Source of the DNA: Adiantum capillus-veneris
Taxonomy: Eukaryota > Streptophyta > Polypodiopsida > Polypodiales > Pteridaceae
NCBI GenBank assembly: GCA_014529385.2
Contig: CM043960.1
Span: 120,788,543 to 120,852,542 of the forward strand
DNA: 64,000 nt
Direction: 5' to 3'
Shown here: in pieces, positions 31,483-42,158 of the stretch
Layout: each line of letters opens with the position of its first letter
How positions within the stretch are numbered: the stretch's first letter is position 1
Program-made: the position numbers and the translations under genes
Notes under the pieces: generated by a model
The model's database searches: none
Seen by the model: the letters and a program-made list of their open reading frames with translations, nothing else
What the model was told of the DNA's origin: nothing

Positions 31483-34400
31483 TTCTTTTTGGGTTTTGTA
31501 TACGTCCCTTGCAACGCAAAGGATAGAGCTAAACTGTGGATGCAGCTCAAGGATACTCAGATCAAAGGGGAGTGGCTGATGGTTGGAGATTTCAATATGG
31601 TTGAGAAAAACAAGGACAGAACAGGCTCCGCCAATATACTGGCTGGCTCAGAAAAGTCTAAATGGTTGAGCTTATGTGAGAAGTGGGCCATGATTGACTT
31701 GTGGGAAGTGGGCCCTTGGAATAGCATGCCTGGATTCGCATACACGAGCCTTCAGTATGCCCGCACTGCCTCCCGGCTAGACAAATGCTACTACTCTCAT
31801 CAAGCTAACTGGATCTCATCAACGTTAGAGATGAAGGTAATCTCAACAAAAAGCCTTTCCGATCACATGCCATTACACTTACAACTCAAGAAAGAATGGG
31901 GGGGGGGGGGGGATCCCCGGGAGGGGAAAAAAAGCTCCTTATTATAATGAAACACCTGTTCAAAGACCCTCTCTTCAGAAGCATCACCAAGAAAGCACTG
32001 GGAAAGCTCAAGAAAGATGTGGGGATGAATAAACCTAGTGCTTGGAATCTATTTGTTCGGAGTGTACAAAAAGAAATCAAAACTTCGGGTCCTCGGGTTA
32101 AAAAAGCCAATGAGGCACATATCAAACATCTCACAAAGGAGGTAGCGCAACCAGTCTCTAGGAAGGCTGCCGGACTGGCTCCGAGGATGACCACATGTGA
32201 TGGCTTGAAGCTAACTCTCACCTGGCCAACGAGCAGCCGGAGGAAATCAAGAAGGCGAGATTGCTCTCTAGGGAAACGTTCCTTCAACCAGAGCCTGCTA
32301 ACCAAGCACATTTTTTTAGGGCTTTGAAGGTGAAGAAGAGTCGAGGCCGCATGCAAGTGCTCGATGATGAGAAAGGGAATACAATTCAAAACCAAGATGA
32401 GATGGCTGGACTTATGCTCAATTATCTCAGCCAGATTATCGTCCAGCCAGAGACCCAATCTCAGGAAGTGGAAGAAGCTCGAGCGTCTTTACTTGGGAGT
32501 GTTGGAAAGAAGGTTCCCCAAGAAGGAAGCCAACCATCTGAAGAGGAATACTCAGCGGCACTTAAAGCTCTTGGCAATGAAAAGTCCCCCAGTTGGGATG
32601 GACTGACGGCTGAATTCTTCAAGGAATTCTGCGATGATCTCAGGGGTCTAGTCACACAGATGGCCAATCAAGCGGTTTCCAAAGAGTCGTTGGATACAAG
32701 TGTTAAGAGAGGGCTTATCAAGCCCATCCCCAAACAGATCTGCTGCTCTCAACTTAAACATTGGCGTCCCATTACGATGATGTCAATAGCATACAAAATT
32801 ATTGCCAAGGTGGTAGCTCTCAAACTTGCCCCCCTCTTGAGTCGGATAATCTCTCCCCATCAACACGGGTTCATTAAAGGGAGATCTATATATGACAATA
32901 TCTTGGCAGCAATGATAGGAATCGATTATGCATCCTTCTCCAAGAAAGAGCGCATCTTGCTGCAGCTGGACCTTGACAAAGCCTATGACAGAATAGAATG
33001 GTCCTATATAGAAGAAGTCATGGGAGCTCTGGGCTTTGGGCCTCGCCTTTGTCGCCTCATACGCACACTAGGCGTTGGCAGCCAATCAGAGCTCTTGTTC
33101 AATGACATAATTGTGGGCTCTTTTGAGGTTAAAAGGTCTATTAAGCAAGGATGTCCCCTGGCCCCCTTGCTGTTCGCCATCGGGTCGCATCCTCTCATTA
33201 TGATGGTCGAAGCCAGTGCTGCACGAGGAGAGATTCAAGGCTTGGCATTACCGGGAAACGACCAGCTACTGGCCAAAATGTTTGCAGATTGATTTGCTCC
33301 TATTCTTGAAGGCGTGCCCTCAAAAGGTCAGGAGAGATCTGGAGATTGTGCAAACATTTGCCGTGGCCTCGAGATCCAAGTGCAATATAGAGAAGTCAAG
33401 GCTTATCTCCTGTCGGAGAACGACTCTTTTGACCCTTCAATCTGGACAGAAGAGATTATCTCAAAAGGGAGTCTTTTCAGACACCTGGGAGCCCCCATAG
33501 GGGTGGACGTAACCCACAGGCAAAGATTTCAATGGGTCCTTGAAAAAATAAGCTAAAAAATGAGAAGATGGAAGTTTATTCTCCTCCCTTCCAAAGCCGG
33601 ATTAGAGTCATTCACCTCTTATATGATCCCGTATATTGCTTTCCTCAGCCCCGTGCTCAAGATGGCCAAGTGTCACTGGAAAGAATTCTTAAAACCAGTT
33701 AGGAAAAATAACACGAAAACCTCCCGGCCATGGCAGTGGGCTAGATGGGAGGTGGTTGCTTGCCCGATAGACCAAGGAGGGCTTGGCATTCTTAACCCTG
33801 TATCCCATGCTGATGCCATGTGTGCCAAATTAATGGTCTAATTGGCTAAATAGGACCAAGCTTGGGCTATCATGACCAAGGATATGCTTGATGCAGTAAA
33901 ACTGAGATCGAAAGGGGGAAAGTGGAAGGGGGTTGTGATGCACGACAAACTTCTCGCCCCGACTCTCACGGGAGCTGATGAGGAAGTGCAAAAGAGCAAC
34001 TGAGGTTTTGGAATGGGGGGAAGAAACCAGATACTTTAAGAACTCCATTTTGCAATGGTCCCGTTGGCTCTCTAAAATATTGGGGCCGCCGCAAAGCCCC
34101 TATTGGATAGAAATGGCCAGGAATGTGAATAATAAGGGGCTCGTTCGACTAGAGCAATTCTGGGATGGTAACAATAAGTGTTGGAAAACTGCTGACTCTA
34201 GCAATCCAATTTCAAATGAATGGCTTTGAGATCTTACTAGTATACAGGGTGTAAAAAGAGATTGATAAGGTGTTGATGCCAATTTGTGAATCCAATTTTG
34301 AATGGGACGCTTGGAGATGGCCCGGGAGTAGCCTCTTTTGAAAACCACATTCTAAAGGCATTTACCATGCATTAATGCACGAGGCTAACTAGTGTAGCCC

Positions 34401-35029
34401 CCTCAACAAATTATGGAAGAGGCACTGGATGGAAAAACGGTGGGAGGGAGTCATGTAGAACATTTGGAAGCCAAGGTGGCCTTAGTATATGAAGGTACTT
34501 CTGAGGAAAGTGATGTGGGGTGCTCTACCAACGGCGTAAAGATACAAGAAAGAGGAATCGGGTCCTCGAGGTGCAGAATAGCTGGTGAAGACCTAGCCCA
34601 CCTTTTCAGGGGATGCCAAGCTATCAGTGGCATGGCTGGGAAAATATGCAAGTGGATTCAAAGGACATGGAAAATTAAGTTCTTCAAGGCTGATCTGCTC
34701 TTTGGTAGTAACAGGATGAGAAGTCCTGCTCTTCTTGTTTGCGCTCAAATAATCAGATACTACTTCTTTCACAATATTTGGCAAGCAACGAACTGCCGCG
34801 TGTTTGAGGGGGATCTGACTGTGGAAAGCTTTTGTGAAATCATACAAGAGAGTAGAGTGACGATCCACATGATCGGATGCAAACAAGCCTTAGAGTGGTC
34901 TCTTTGTCAAGCAGAAAACTTGTAATCTTTTGACTCTCAAGGCTCGGTCTGAGCTTGAGGTTGGTGTATATTTCTGATGTTCTTAATACTATCCACTCAC
35001 AATTGTGAGTTTTGCAAAAAAAAAAAAAA
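31483..35029 (+). mobile_element. L1-type LINE, 5'-truncated in the endonuclease, with target duplication
   Basis: The insertion ends in a 14-base poly(A) (35016-35029). A 17-base sequence AGAATGGCTT(A/G)GTTTTT flanks it at 31466-31482 and 35029-35045, with one mismatch. ORF1 and the first part of the endonuclease are missing, typical of incomplete reverse transcription. The 3' untranslated end ACAATTGTGAGTTTTGC is shared with the copy ending at 26751, which places both in one family. Confidence 0.95.
31489..34923 (+). pseudogene. LINE ORF2 (endonuclease C-terminus, reverse transcriptase, zf-RVT), broken
   Basis: The order is: the endonuclease part with GDFNMV and catalytic SDH (SLSDHMPLHLQL) at 31489-31890, then a linker. 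The reverse transcriptase at about 32560-33290 has HWRPITMMSIAY, HQHGFIKGRSIYDNI, motif A LQLDLDKAYDRI (with the intact CAG glutamine), motif B QGCPLAPLLFAI, and MFAD at motif C. The tail has the WPR/zf-RVT region (KICKWIQRTWKIKFF) to 34923. Lesions include a 15-G run at 31898-31912 with a frame change, a frameshift near 32190, and an extra T at about 33289 that breaks the catalytic FADD motif. It cannot make active enzyme. The intact ORF2 product would nick DNA and reverse-transcribe its own RNA. Confidence 0.9.
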
Positions 35030-35177
35030 GAATGGCTTGGTTTTTGATAGGCTTTCCTCCTAGAATCAGATCATTCTTAAAAAGCGGATCTTCCAAGTTT
35101 GCTGCACCCATTTGTAACTATTTCTTGCCAGACCTCTCATGGCCAGCAACATGCAACTTTAAAAAGACGATGGTGTA

Positions 35178-35264
35178 GGGAATGGTCTCCTAGAGATCGG
35201 CAGAGGCCGGGAGCCACTGTGGGAACTGTTATTATAGAGGAATGGTCTGTAGGAGACCATTCCC
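35178..35264. repeat. inverted repeat, 15-bp perfect arms
   Basis: GGGAATGGTCTCCTA and its complement are separated by 57 bases. It could be the ends of a tiny element or a hairpin. Confidence 0.7.
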
Positions 35265-35994
35265 GACCGTCATAGGTCCAAGGGAGGGGGGCCAGAGACA
35301 ATGACCTGCGTGAGAATTATGGGCAGAGAAAGCGACCCCAGGCAGATTACGCGATGTTGACAGCGACTGTAGGTAGATTACGTGAATTGACAGTGACGTT
35401 TAAAATCACGAGAGATGATGTGGGTGCCAATGATTGGCAAAAAACAAATTGCATTCAAGCTGCTGATGTGTCACTCATCCAACGGCTATAGGCAAACATT
35501 ACGTGATTTAATTTTAACTGAATGGAGGACCATGATCTATAGCCCCCTCCTCTGGATTGTGACGGGGTCTTTAATAGCCACTTTTACATCTTGAGTAGAA
35601 GTATGTGCACTCTTCCCAAAATGGGGCCAATCGTAGGAGACATTTGTTATTGACCTTTTTAGATATTTCTGTTCAAAATGGGTTCAATCAAGGGGACCAA
35701 TGTGTTATGGAATTTTGAAAATATTTGGTTATGTCTCCCCGCTCTAGTGACTCCGTTGCTCGATACTATTGCATACTATCTCATGCATTGTGCCACCTAC
35801 TCTCAAGTTGGACCATCGGGGGGCCAATAGATTGTCGTGTACTACTATCTCTTTTCATTGGCCACCTAAGTTTCATTTATACGTTCGTATAATTATTTTT
35901 ATATGTATAAAAGGTAATTAAATGCATATATATATGTTATATGCATTTATCTATATAAAGTATATTTTGTATCTACATAATTTCTATTTATCCT

Positions 35995-36300
35995 ACCTAA
36001 ATCAATTCCAAATGTGAGTCAAACTCTACACAAGGAAAGTGATTACTATTCTACCTACCTAAATCACCTTCAGTGCGAGTCAAGCTCTATACGTGACATG
36101 CAATTTCTATTTACCCTAGCTAAATCACTTCCAATGTGAGCCAAACTCTACACGAGGCAAGCGATTACTATTCTACCTACCTAAATTACCTCTATTTTGA
36201 GCATTGCTCTACACTTGGTAAGCAACCACGATCTAAGTCTACTAAGTTACTTTAAGTGTGAGCATAGCTCTACACAAAGAAGTAACTACTAATTTAAGTT
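35995..36300. repeat. 62-bp tandem array, about 5 diverged copies
   Basis: Units begin near 35995, 36057, 36119, 36181 and 36242 with CTAAATCA-, and share GTGAGTCAAACTCTACAC-like and GATTACTATTCTACC. Confidence 0.85.
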
Positions 36301-36899
36301 TAAAATTTTTATTTATTTCTAATATAGAATTTATTTTTAATTAATAGCTCAATGAACATATATGATATATACATATCGGGGTTTTAGAGTTCGCAAACTT
36401 TTCAATAAAGATGCCCACAATGGTAAAAGGCTCGCAGAGAATGACTCTATATAGAACATTTTATTTTGATTAAACTATATTTCAATCAGATTGCTAAGAA
36501 ATTGTACAAAACGGTGATATGGCTGATGTGGAACCATATAATACATTCATTTAATTGGGAGGATTGTATAATATGTCAGATTAAAGCGTATTATAAATAC
36601 CCTATAAAAAGTACAATGTCGCTTAGCTAATCACCTTGAGATAAGAGCTTAGCCGTGTCTACCATATCTATTATCATAGTCAGCCATAGTTGGTCTTGCT
36701 TTCCAACTGAGACCACAAATTTGGCACATTGGGCTTCTAGATGAATAACATGGCTAAGTATCCCGATACCACCTTGCTCCACTAGCCTAGCAAAAGACTC
36801 CCATTTGGCCCATTTCTAGGGCGTCGAGTTTCGTGTTATTTTTCACAAAAAATATTTTCAAGAATTCTTTTGGGTTGTATATGGCTATCTTGAGGAGTG

Positions 36900-39390
36900 G
36901 GCTAGCGAAGGCTATATACGGCACAATATGATAAATGATATGATCACTTTAACCTTGCTTGGGAAGGGAAGAATCACATACTCCCACCTTTGCATCTTGC
37001 ACCTTACCCTATCTAAGACCCAATGCATTATGTTGACTCCCAAGGGGGCTCTCATGTGTCAAAAGATCTTTCCTTTTTCCAAAATCTCTCCAATCCATAG
37101 AGATGGGTCAAATAAGTCGTTTTTTGAGAGTGAGATCGGTCGTTACTTCTCAATATTACACTTTGATATTGAGGCTATGGCAAATGCTTGCACAATATCC
37201 AGAGCCTTCATGATTACTTGAGGGCTAGCATTCAAGAAGAGAAGATAGTCATTTGTAAAGAGCTTTGCCCGAAGTTGTTCATTGTCAAGCAAGGCCAGCC
37301 CTTGAATATCCCCTCTCACAATAGTGGCTTAAAGCAAGGTCAGCCCTTGAATCTCCCCTCTCACAGCAGTGGCTTCAAGGCCTCGTAACTAGAGGATGAG
37401 AACCGATGGCAAGTAGAAATGGTGCTAGAGGGAATCCGTGGTTGATTGACCGTTTGATTTCAAATGCATCCACAATTCTATTAAATAGGAGCTCAAATTG
37501 GCTTCCAGTTCAAAGGGTGTGTACGAGCCGACATAGCCTCAACCCAAAGCCTAGCAATATCATGACCTCTTCTATGAAAGGCCATGTGATCTTGTCATAG
37601 GCTTTGTCTAGGTCAAGCTAGAGAAGGATACACTCTTCCTTGGTTGCATACTCGATGCTGATCATTCTAGAATGTCATCATAAATTGACCTTTCTTTGAT
37701 AAATCCGTGTTGATGAGGGGTAATGTCTTTGTCTAGGAGGGGAGATAGTTTGAGGGCGACAGATTTGGCAAGAACTTTTTATGCCACTCACATCATAGTG
37801 GTGGGCCAAAATTTTTTTCAGTTGGAGACCAGCAAATTTGCTTATGGATAGGTTTAATGAGGCTCCCTTTTACACTTGAATCCATAGCTCCTTTGAATAG
37901 GGCTTGGTTAGCCATATGCGTACTCGGGGGACTTAAGATCCTTCCGAAATTTTTTGAAAAACTCCGTAGTCAACCCATTCCAATCAGGGGACTTTTTCCT
38001 TGCCAAGTGCTTGAAGTGTGAGAGAGCATTTATCCTCGATAAATGCCTTGTCTAGCAGGTTGACTTCCATTTGAGAGACCGTCTTCTTGACACTCCCGAG
38101 AAGAGTTGCTCTAACTTCATCCACTTCTTGGGAACAAGCCTACAACAATCAAGCATCAACTTAGACATTTCATCTAAGTTGCATTGCATTTCCTTCCCCA
38201 TCTGTGTGCTTGTGGAAAAGGCCCCGTCTCCTCTTAACTTTCAAGGCCCTGAAGAAGTGTGCTTGATTGGTAGTCTCTGGTGGAAGGTAAGTCTCTCTAA
38301 ATAACAATCTTGCCCTTCTAACCTCCTCAATTCGTTAATCAGCCAAGTCTTCTTTTACTTCCAACCACCTCTTTTGCTCCACTTCTGAGGCCAACCCTTC
38401 CCTTTCTTAGTGGCTAAACGATCTACTTCATCTCCAAGTTGTTTCAGGCACACCTTATTATGGGCCTTTTTCATTATAGGGCTTGAACTTTCAACTACTT
38501 TTTGAATACTCTTGGCAAAGCTATCCCAGGCTTCAGGATTTTCCAAATTAACATCTCTATTAAGCTTTCTCAAAGCTTTTTTGATCAAGCTTTTAAAGAG
38601 AGGGTCTTTGAAGAGATGGACACCTGTGATAAGTAGCTTCTTAGATCCTTTGGGGTGCTATCCTTTCCCTTTGGGTTTTTTGAGTTTCATGTCCAACAGT
38701 AGGTGATCTGACACGCTTTGTGATTCCACCACCTTCATATCAAGAAATAATGAAATCCAATCGTATTGATGAGAGAAGTATCATTTGTCAAACAAAGATG
38801 CCACGTGGGCATATTGTAGGTTGATGTGCGTAAACATGTGTGCTATTCCAAGAGCCAACCTCCCACATGTCCATTAGAGCCCATTTCTCATAGAGGCTCA
38901 ACCATTGTTTTCTTGATCCTACCAGTAGACTTGAGGACCCTGTCCTATCCTTTTTCTTCTCCACCATATTAAAGTCTCCTACAAGAAGCCATTCCCCTTC
39001 AATAGGTATCTTTGAGATGCATCCCAAATTTTTGTCTCTTTCCTTAGCAGAGTACAGGGGCCATATATGTTAACAATGGTGATTGGCTGATCTACCCAGT
39101 TGACACTCACTACTAGGGCTCTTCCAAAGGGGTGTTTGAAGGAAACCTTAGTCTTTAGATCCCTGTCCACAATAGTGAGGATGCCATTGTACCCGTCTAC
39201 TCCCTTTCCATAGGATATTGGATTCTTCCCCACTCCTTTCCCACTGCTTGCTTTCTTTTGTTGAGAGCATCTAGGTGATGCTCCTGAATGACCCATTAGC
39301 TAACTTTCTTAACGTTTTTGACTTTCTCCCAGAAGAGGGCATTCTTCTTTTGGGTTTTTAATCCCTTCATGTTCCATGACTGGACAACAA
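36900..39390 (-). pseudogene. LINE ORF2 (endonuclease and reverse transcriptase), broken
   Basis: Endonuclease at about 39390-38690: VQSWNMKGLKTQKK, QEHHLDALNKRK, ILTIVDRDLK, ITIVNIYGP, GDFNMVEKKKDR and SDHLLL, with a frameshift near 39000. Linker 38690-38355: HLFKDPLF, KKALRKLNRDV. Reverse transcriptase about 38100-37200: PHQHGFIK near 37710, CILL-stop-LDLDKAYD with TAG at 37620-37618, where the copy at 31.5 kb has CAG. A 45-bp tandem repeat (37290-37379) adds 15 residues between motifs B and C. Many other stops exist. The enzyme would be inactive. Confidence 0.85.
37290..37379 (-). repeat. 45-bp tandem duplication within the LINE reverse transcriptase
   Basis: Two copies (CAAGG(C/T)CAGCCCTTGAAT) start at 37290 and 37335. 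The length is a multiple of three, so the frame is preserved. Confidence 0.9.
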
Positions 39391-39499
39391 TACCTTCCAT
39401 TATTAGGAAAGGGGCACAAACTCTTCCAACTTGAGGAACTCTTCCTTTGTAATCTCTTTTGTGTTTTCCTTCTCCATTGGCATTTTCCCAGCATTAGTT

Positions 39500-40803
39500 T
39501 GGGAGCTTGCCCACTTAATTGTCATAAGGTTCTCGAAGTCAATATCCTGGAGCGCATAAAAAAGCTTGTAGTATAGAAAGGGGGTTTTTGGTTATCCGAT
39601 GGGAGTTCTTTCTATTGACCAATCACCCTATCTTGGGATTTGAATTGCTTTCTAGGAGATATTGGAAACCTACTACCATCCTTCGTCTTTCTTCCTAAAT
39701 GTGGTTGAGAGCATGATCTTTTGAAACACTAGGGTTCTTGTTTTTTGCTGAGTGACAAACGAGAAAGGATAGCTAGAAACAACCTTTCCAATGCTGTGTT
39801 GGGTATGTAAGGACTTCTCTAATTTTTCAAGGGTTTTTGTGTTATCTTTGAGCTGCCCATTCTTCCCAGATTGTTTCGTGCTCTTTTGTGGTGGGATCTT
39901 GGTTACAATGGCTATCTATGGTGCTACTTGCTTGTCTCTTTCCCCATCCAATGGACCTGTAGTCATGACCGTAGTAGTGGGGCAAGACCTTGCAAAGTAC
40001 CCGAATTTGTTGCACTTAAAGCAAGCACCAAAGAAGATGCCAAAGTTAAGGGGGATAATCTTCATGCCGACCCCCACATTTACAACAAGATTCTTTTCTG
40101 AGATCCCACCAGATGTAAAACTTATTTTCTTTGGTACATGCTACTCTACTCAAGGGCACAAACAATGGGGTACTAATTAAGGCTGCCAAGTCTTTTAAGT
40201 TATTCCTCAGCCATAGTGAGAGGTTGACAAACTCCACCTAATCTGGGTACACATCCTTAATACGATCTGTGGATTCAAAGGAGAGATCCCAAGGGAGTAC
40301 GCACACCGGAAAGTGGTCGAAGAAAAGTGTTTAAATTGGACTAAAAAGAAACCATTTGCAAAGTATTGTGCAAACACCATTGACCCACTCTGATCGAGGA
40401 TATTTGGGCAATATAACGAATTAATCAAGTCGGCTTTGGTGGGTACCTTGTCCCTAAAACCAAACATTAGCATAGAGCTCGGTGAGTTGTTTCTTGATTA
40501 GTCCTGGAGAGACAGCCACATGGTGAGAGCATCTTCAATCTCCACACTTTGCGGGAGTGTCTTCCTGAGTGCTTGAAAGGCTTTGTCAACCTTGGCACTT
40601 TCCACTTCGCTGACAAGTGTAGCTGATTCCTCCAATGACCTCTTGTTAAGAGTCAATGCGCTTAGGATGAAATCAGCAAGCTCTTTCTTAAACTTCATCT
40701 TGCACAGTTTAAACTCTTTCTTATTTATCATGGAAGTGCCATTTAGAATGCACCCTTTGCCGACCGTTCCACATTGTTTTGCAATGTGCCGTCTTTTGAG
40801 CAT
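39500..40803 (-). pseudogene. LINE ORF1 (nucleic-acid-binding protein), broken
   Basis: The minus strand gives a start-proximal part with KVDKAFQALRKTLPQSVEIEDA, a central VMFGFRDKVP, then VEFVNLSLWLRNNLKDLA, and a zinc knuckle CFKCNKFGYFARSC near 40020, in which the usual His is Tyr. These match the plus-strand ORF1 at 46241-47967 block by block. The frame shifts between blocks. ORF1 products of plant L1-type LINEs bind the element RNA. The tail (ITKEEFLKLEEFVPLS) overlaps the start of ORF2. Confidence 0.8.
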
Positions 40804-41103
40804 CTTAATCTATAGTGAAAATCCTAGAGACTTTAACATCTGACAATTCTCTAATATGGGCAAGCCACCGAGGAATGAAATTTGGGTTCCCTTTAGATTA
40901 TTACACTATTTTTTAACAAGGCCATATATCATAGTTACATCACAGTATCCTACATGAGAGGATGAGAGAATATGACCCAATCCTGTATCTTTAGAAAAAT
41001 AATTTGCCATCATTAAATTTTTACATTGGCTATGTGACCCCTAGATAACGTTGGCTGCAGAAACATAACCAAGGTGATGAATAGAAACTTCATCACCCAC
41101 CCC

Positions 41104-41203
41104 CTTACACACTTTAAACTCTTTCTTATTTATCATGGAAGTGCCATTTAGAATGAACCTTCCCCAACCGTTCCACATTGTTGTGATGTGCCGTCTTTTG
41201 AGT
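41104..41203 (-). repeat. duplicated 100-bp piece of the LINE ORF1 start
   Basis: It matches 40700-40801 (AAACTCTTTCTTATTTATCA, GTGCCGTCTTTTGAG) with a few changes. About 300 bases of unrelated sequence separate the copies. A 9-base-stem hairpin (GGTGATGAA / TTCATCACC) is at 41073-41097. Confidence 0.85.
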
Positions 41204-41281
41204 ACATGTTTCACTTTGCATGCGAGCGGGGCATGCTCTTGAGTACTGTTTGTACACCCTGGGAGGTTCTTTCCTTGTGTG

Positions 41282-42094
41282 TGTTAAGTATGGAGCCTGA
41301 TTTACCCTTGTAATTTTCTGTGGTAAAAGCGCACATTTGAAAGGCCCCCATTATGAGGAGAAGCGATCGTGCGTGAAGGAAAATCACTCACCGGAAACCA
41401 AAATTTTCACGGACAAGAATCAGGGGTAACTTTAAAGGCCTCGGGGGCGGAGGCCCTCGAGACTTTTTTTTCGCCGGAATATTATGGCCGGACGACGGCC
41501 GAAAAGTGGTCGGAAAACAACCGGTCGGTTGGTCGGTGGCCGGTAGTCAATGGCTAATGGCCGGTGGTCGGAAGTCAATGGCCGGTGGTCGGTGGTCGGA
41601 CGTCAATGGCCGGTGGCCGGTGGCCGAATTCAATGGCCGGTGGCCGAATTCAAAAGCGGACTTGTCTTCTCAAGGGCGGCCACACATGGACGGATTGGAG
41701 GGTCCGATTTGGACTTATTCGCACAAGGGCGGCTACACATGGCTGTCTCTCATAAGAGAGGGCAGCCCTTTTGGCCTATAAAAGGAGGCCATTTCTACAC
41801 ACATTTCATAGTGTGAAGTTGATGCAACAAGGTGAGTGTGAGGTGGTGAGAGTGAAGCAAGGCGGGAGCTCCATTAAGGGTATAATCCCTTTGTAAACTA
41901 CTTCTTGTTTTGAAGTACTAAAGCCATTGAGTGGCTGCTTTCCCGTGGACGTAGCCCACATTGGGTGAACCACGTATATTGTGTGTACTCTCTCTCTCTC
42001 TCTCTCTACTCTATAATCTCGTGTATATAAATCTGTCTCTCTCCATTAAGTAATCTACTCAATTATCTATTTAGCTACGTCTTATTTCCTAACA
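41282..42094 (+). repeat. 5' LTR of the copia element
   Basis: It runs from TGTTAAG to CCTAACA. U3 (41515-41655) carries a GC-rich minisatellite built on GGCCGGTGGTCGGAAGTCAA. A TATA box TATAAAAGG is at 41778-41786. A (CT)n tract sits near 41989-42007. Confidence 0.93.
41778..41786 (+). promoter_or_regulatory. TATA box in the copia LTR
   Basis: TATAAAAGG in the 5' LTR, preserved in the 3' LTR at 45519-45527. Confidence 0.75.
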
Positions 42095-42096
42095 AC

Positions 42097-42108
42097 TGGT
42101 ATCAGAGC
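42097..42108 (+). other. primer-binding site, initiator Met tRNA type
   Basis: TGGTATCAGAGC lies 2 bases after the 5' LTR, the standard plant Ty1/copia primer site. Confidence 0.95.
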
Positions 42109-42158
42109 AAGGTTTGCTCGTAGCTAAATTATCTCAAGGAAAGGATTCCTTGAATTGA

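Larger units (their letters stand above)
35046..36627. other. no gene; inverted and tandem repeats
   Basis: It contains a perfect 15-base inverted pair (35178-35192 / 35250-35264, GGGAATGGTCTCCTA) and a 62-bp tandem array at about 35995-36300. No coding seen. Confidence 0.6.
36628..40880 (-). mobile_element. L1-type LINE with ORF1 and ORF2, minus strand, 3'-truncated
   Basis: Read on the minus strand it holds ORF1 (40803 to about 39500), then endonuclease, reverse transcriptase and part of the tail, and breaks off near 36628 (at LLSQGD, before the zf-RVT region). It lacks a poly(A) tail, so the 3' end was lost after insertion. It is the only copy here whose ORF1-ORF2 spacing (about 600 bases from zinc knuckle to ORF2 start) is uninterrupted. 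It is clearly more diverged from the other LINEs than the copies at 52 and 60 kb are from each other. Confidence 0.88.
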
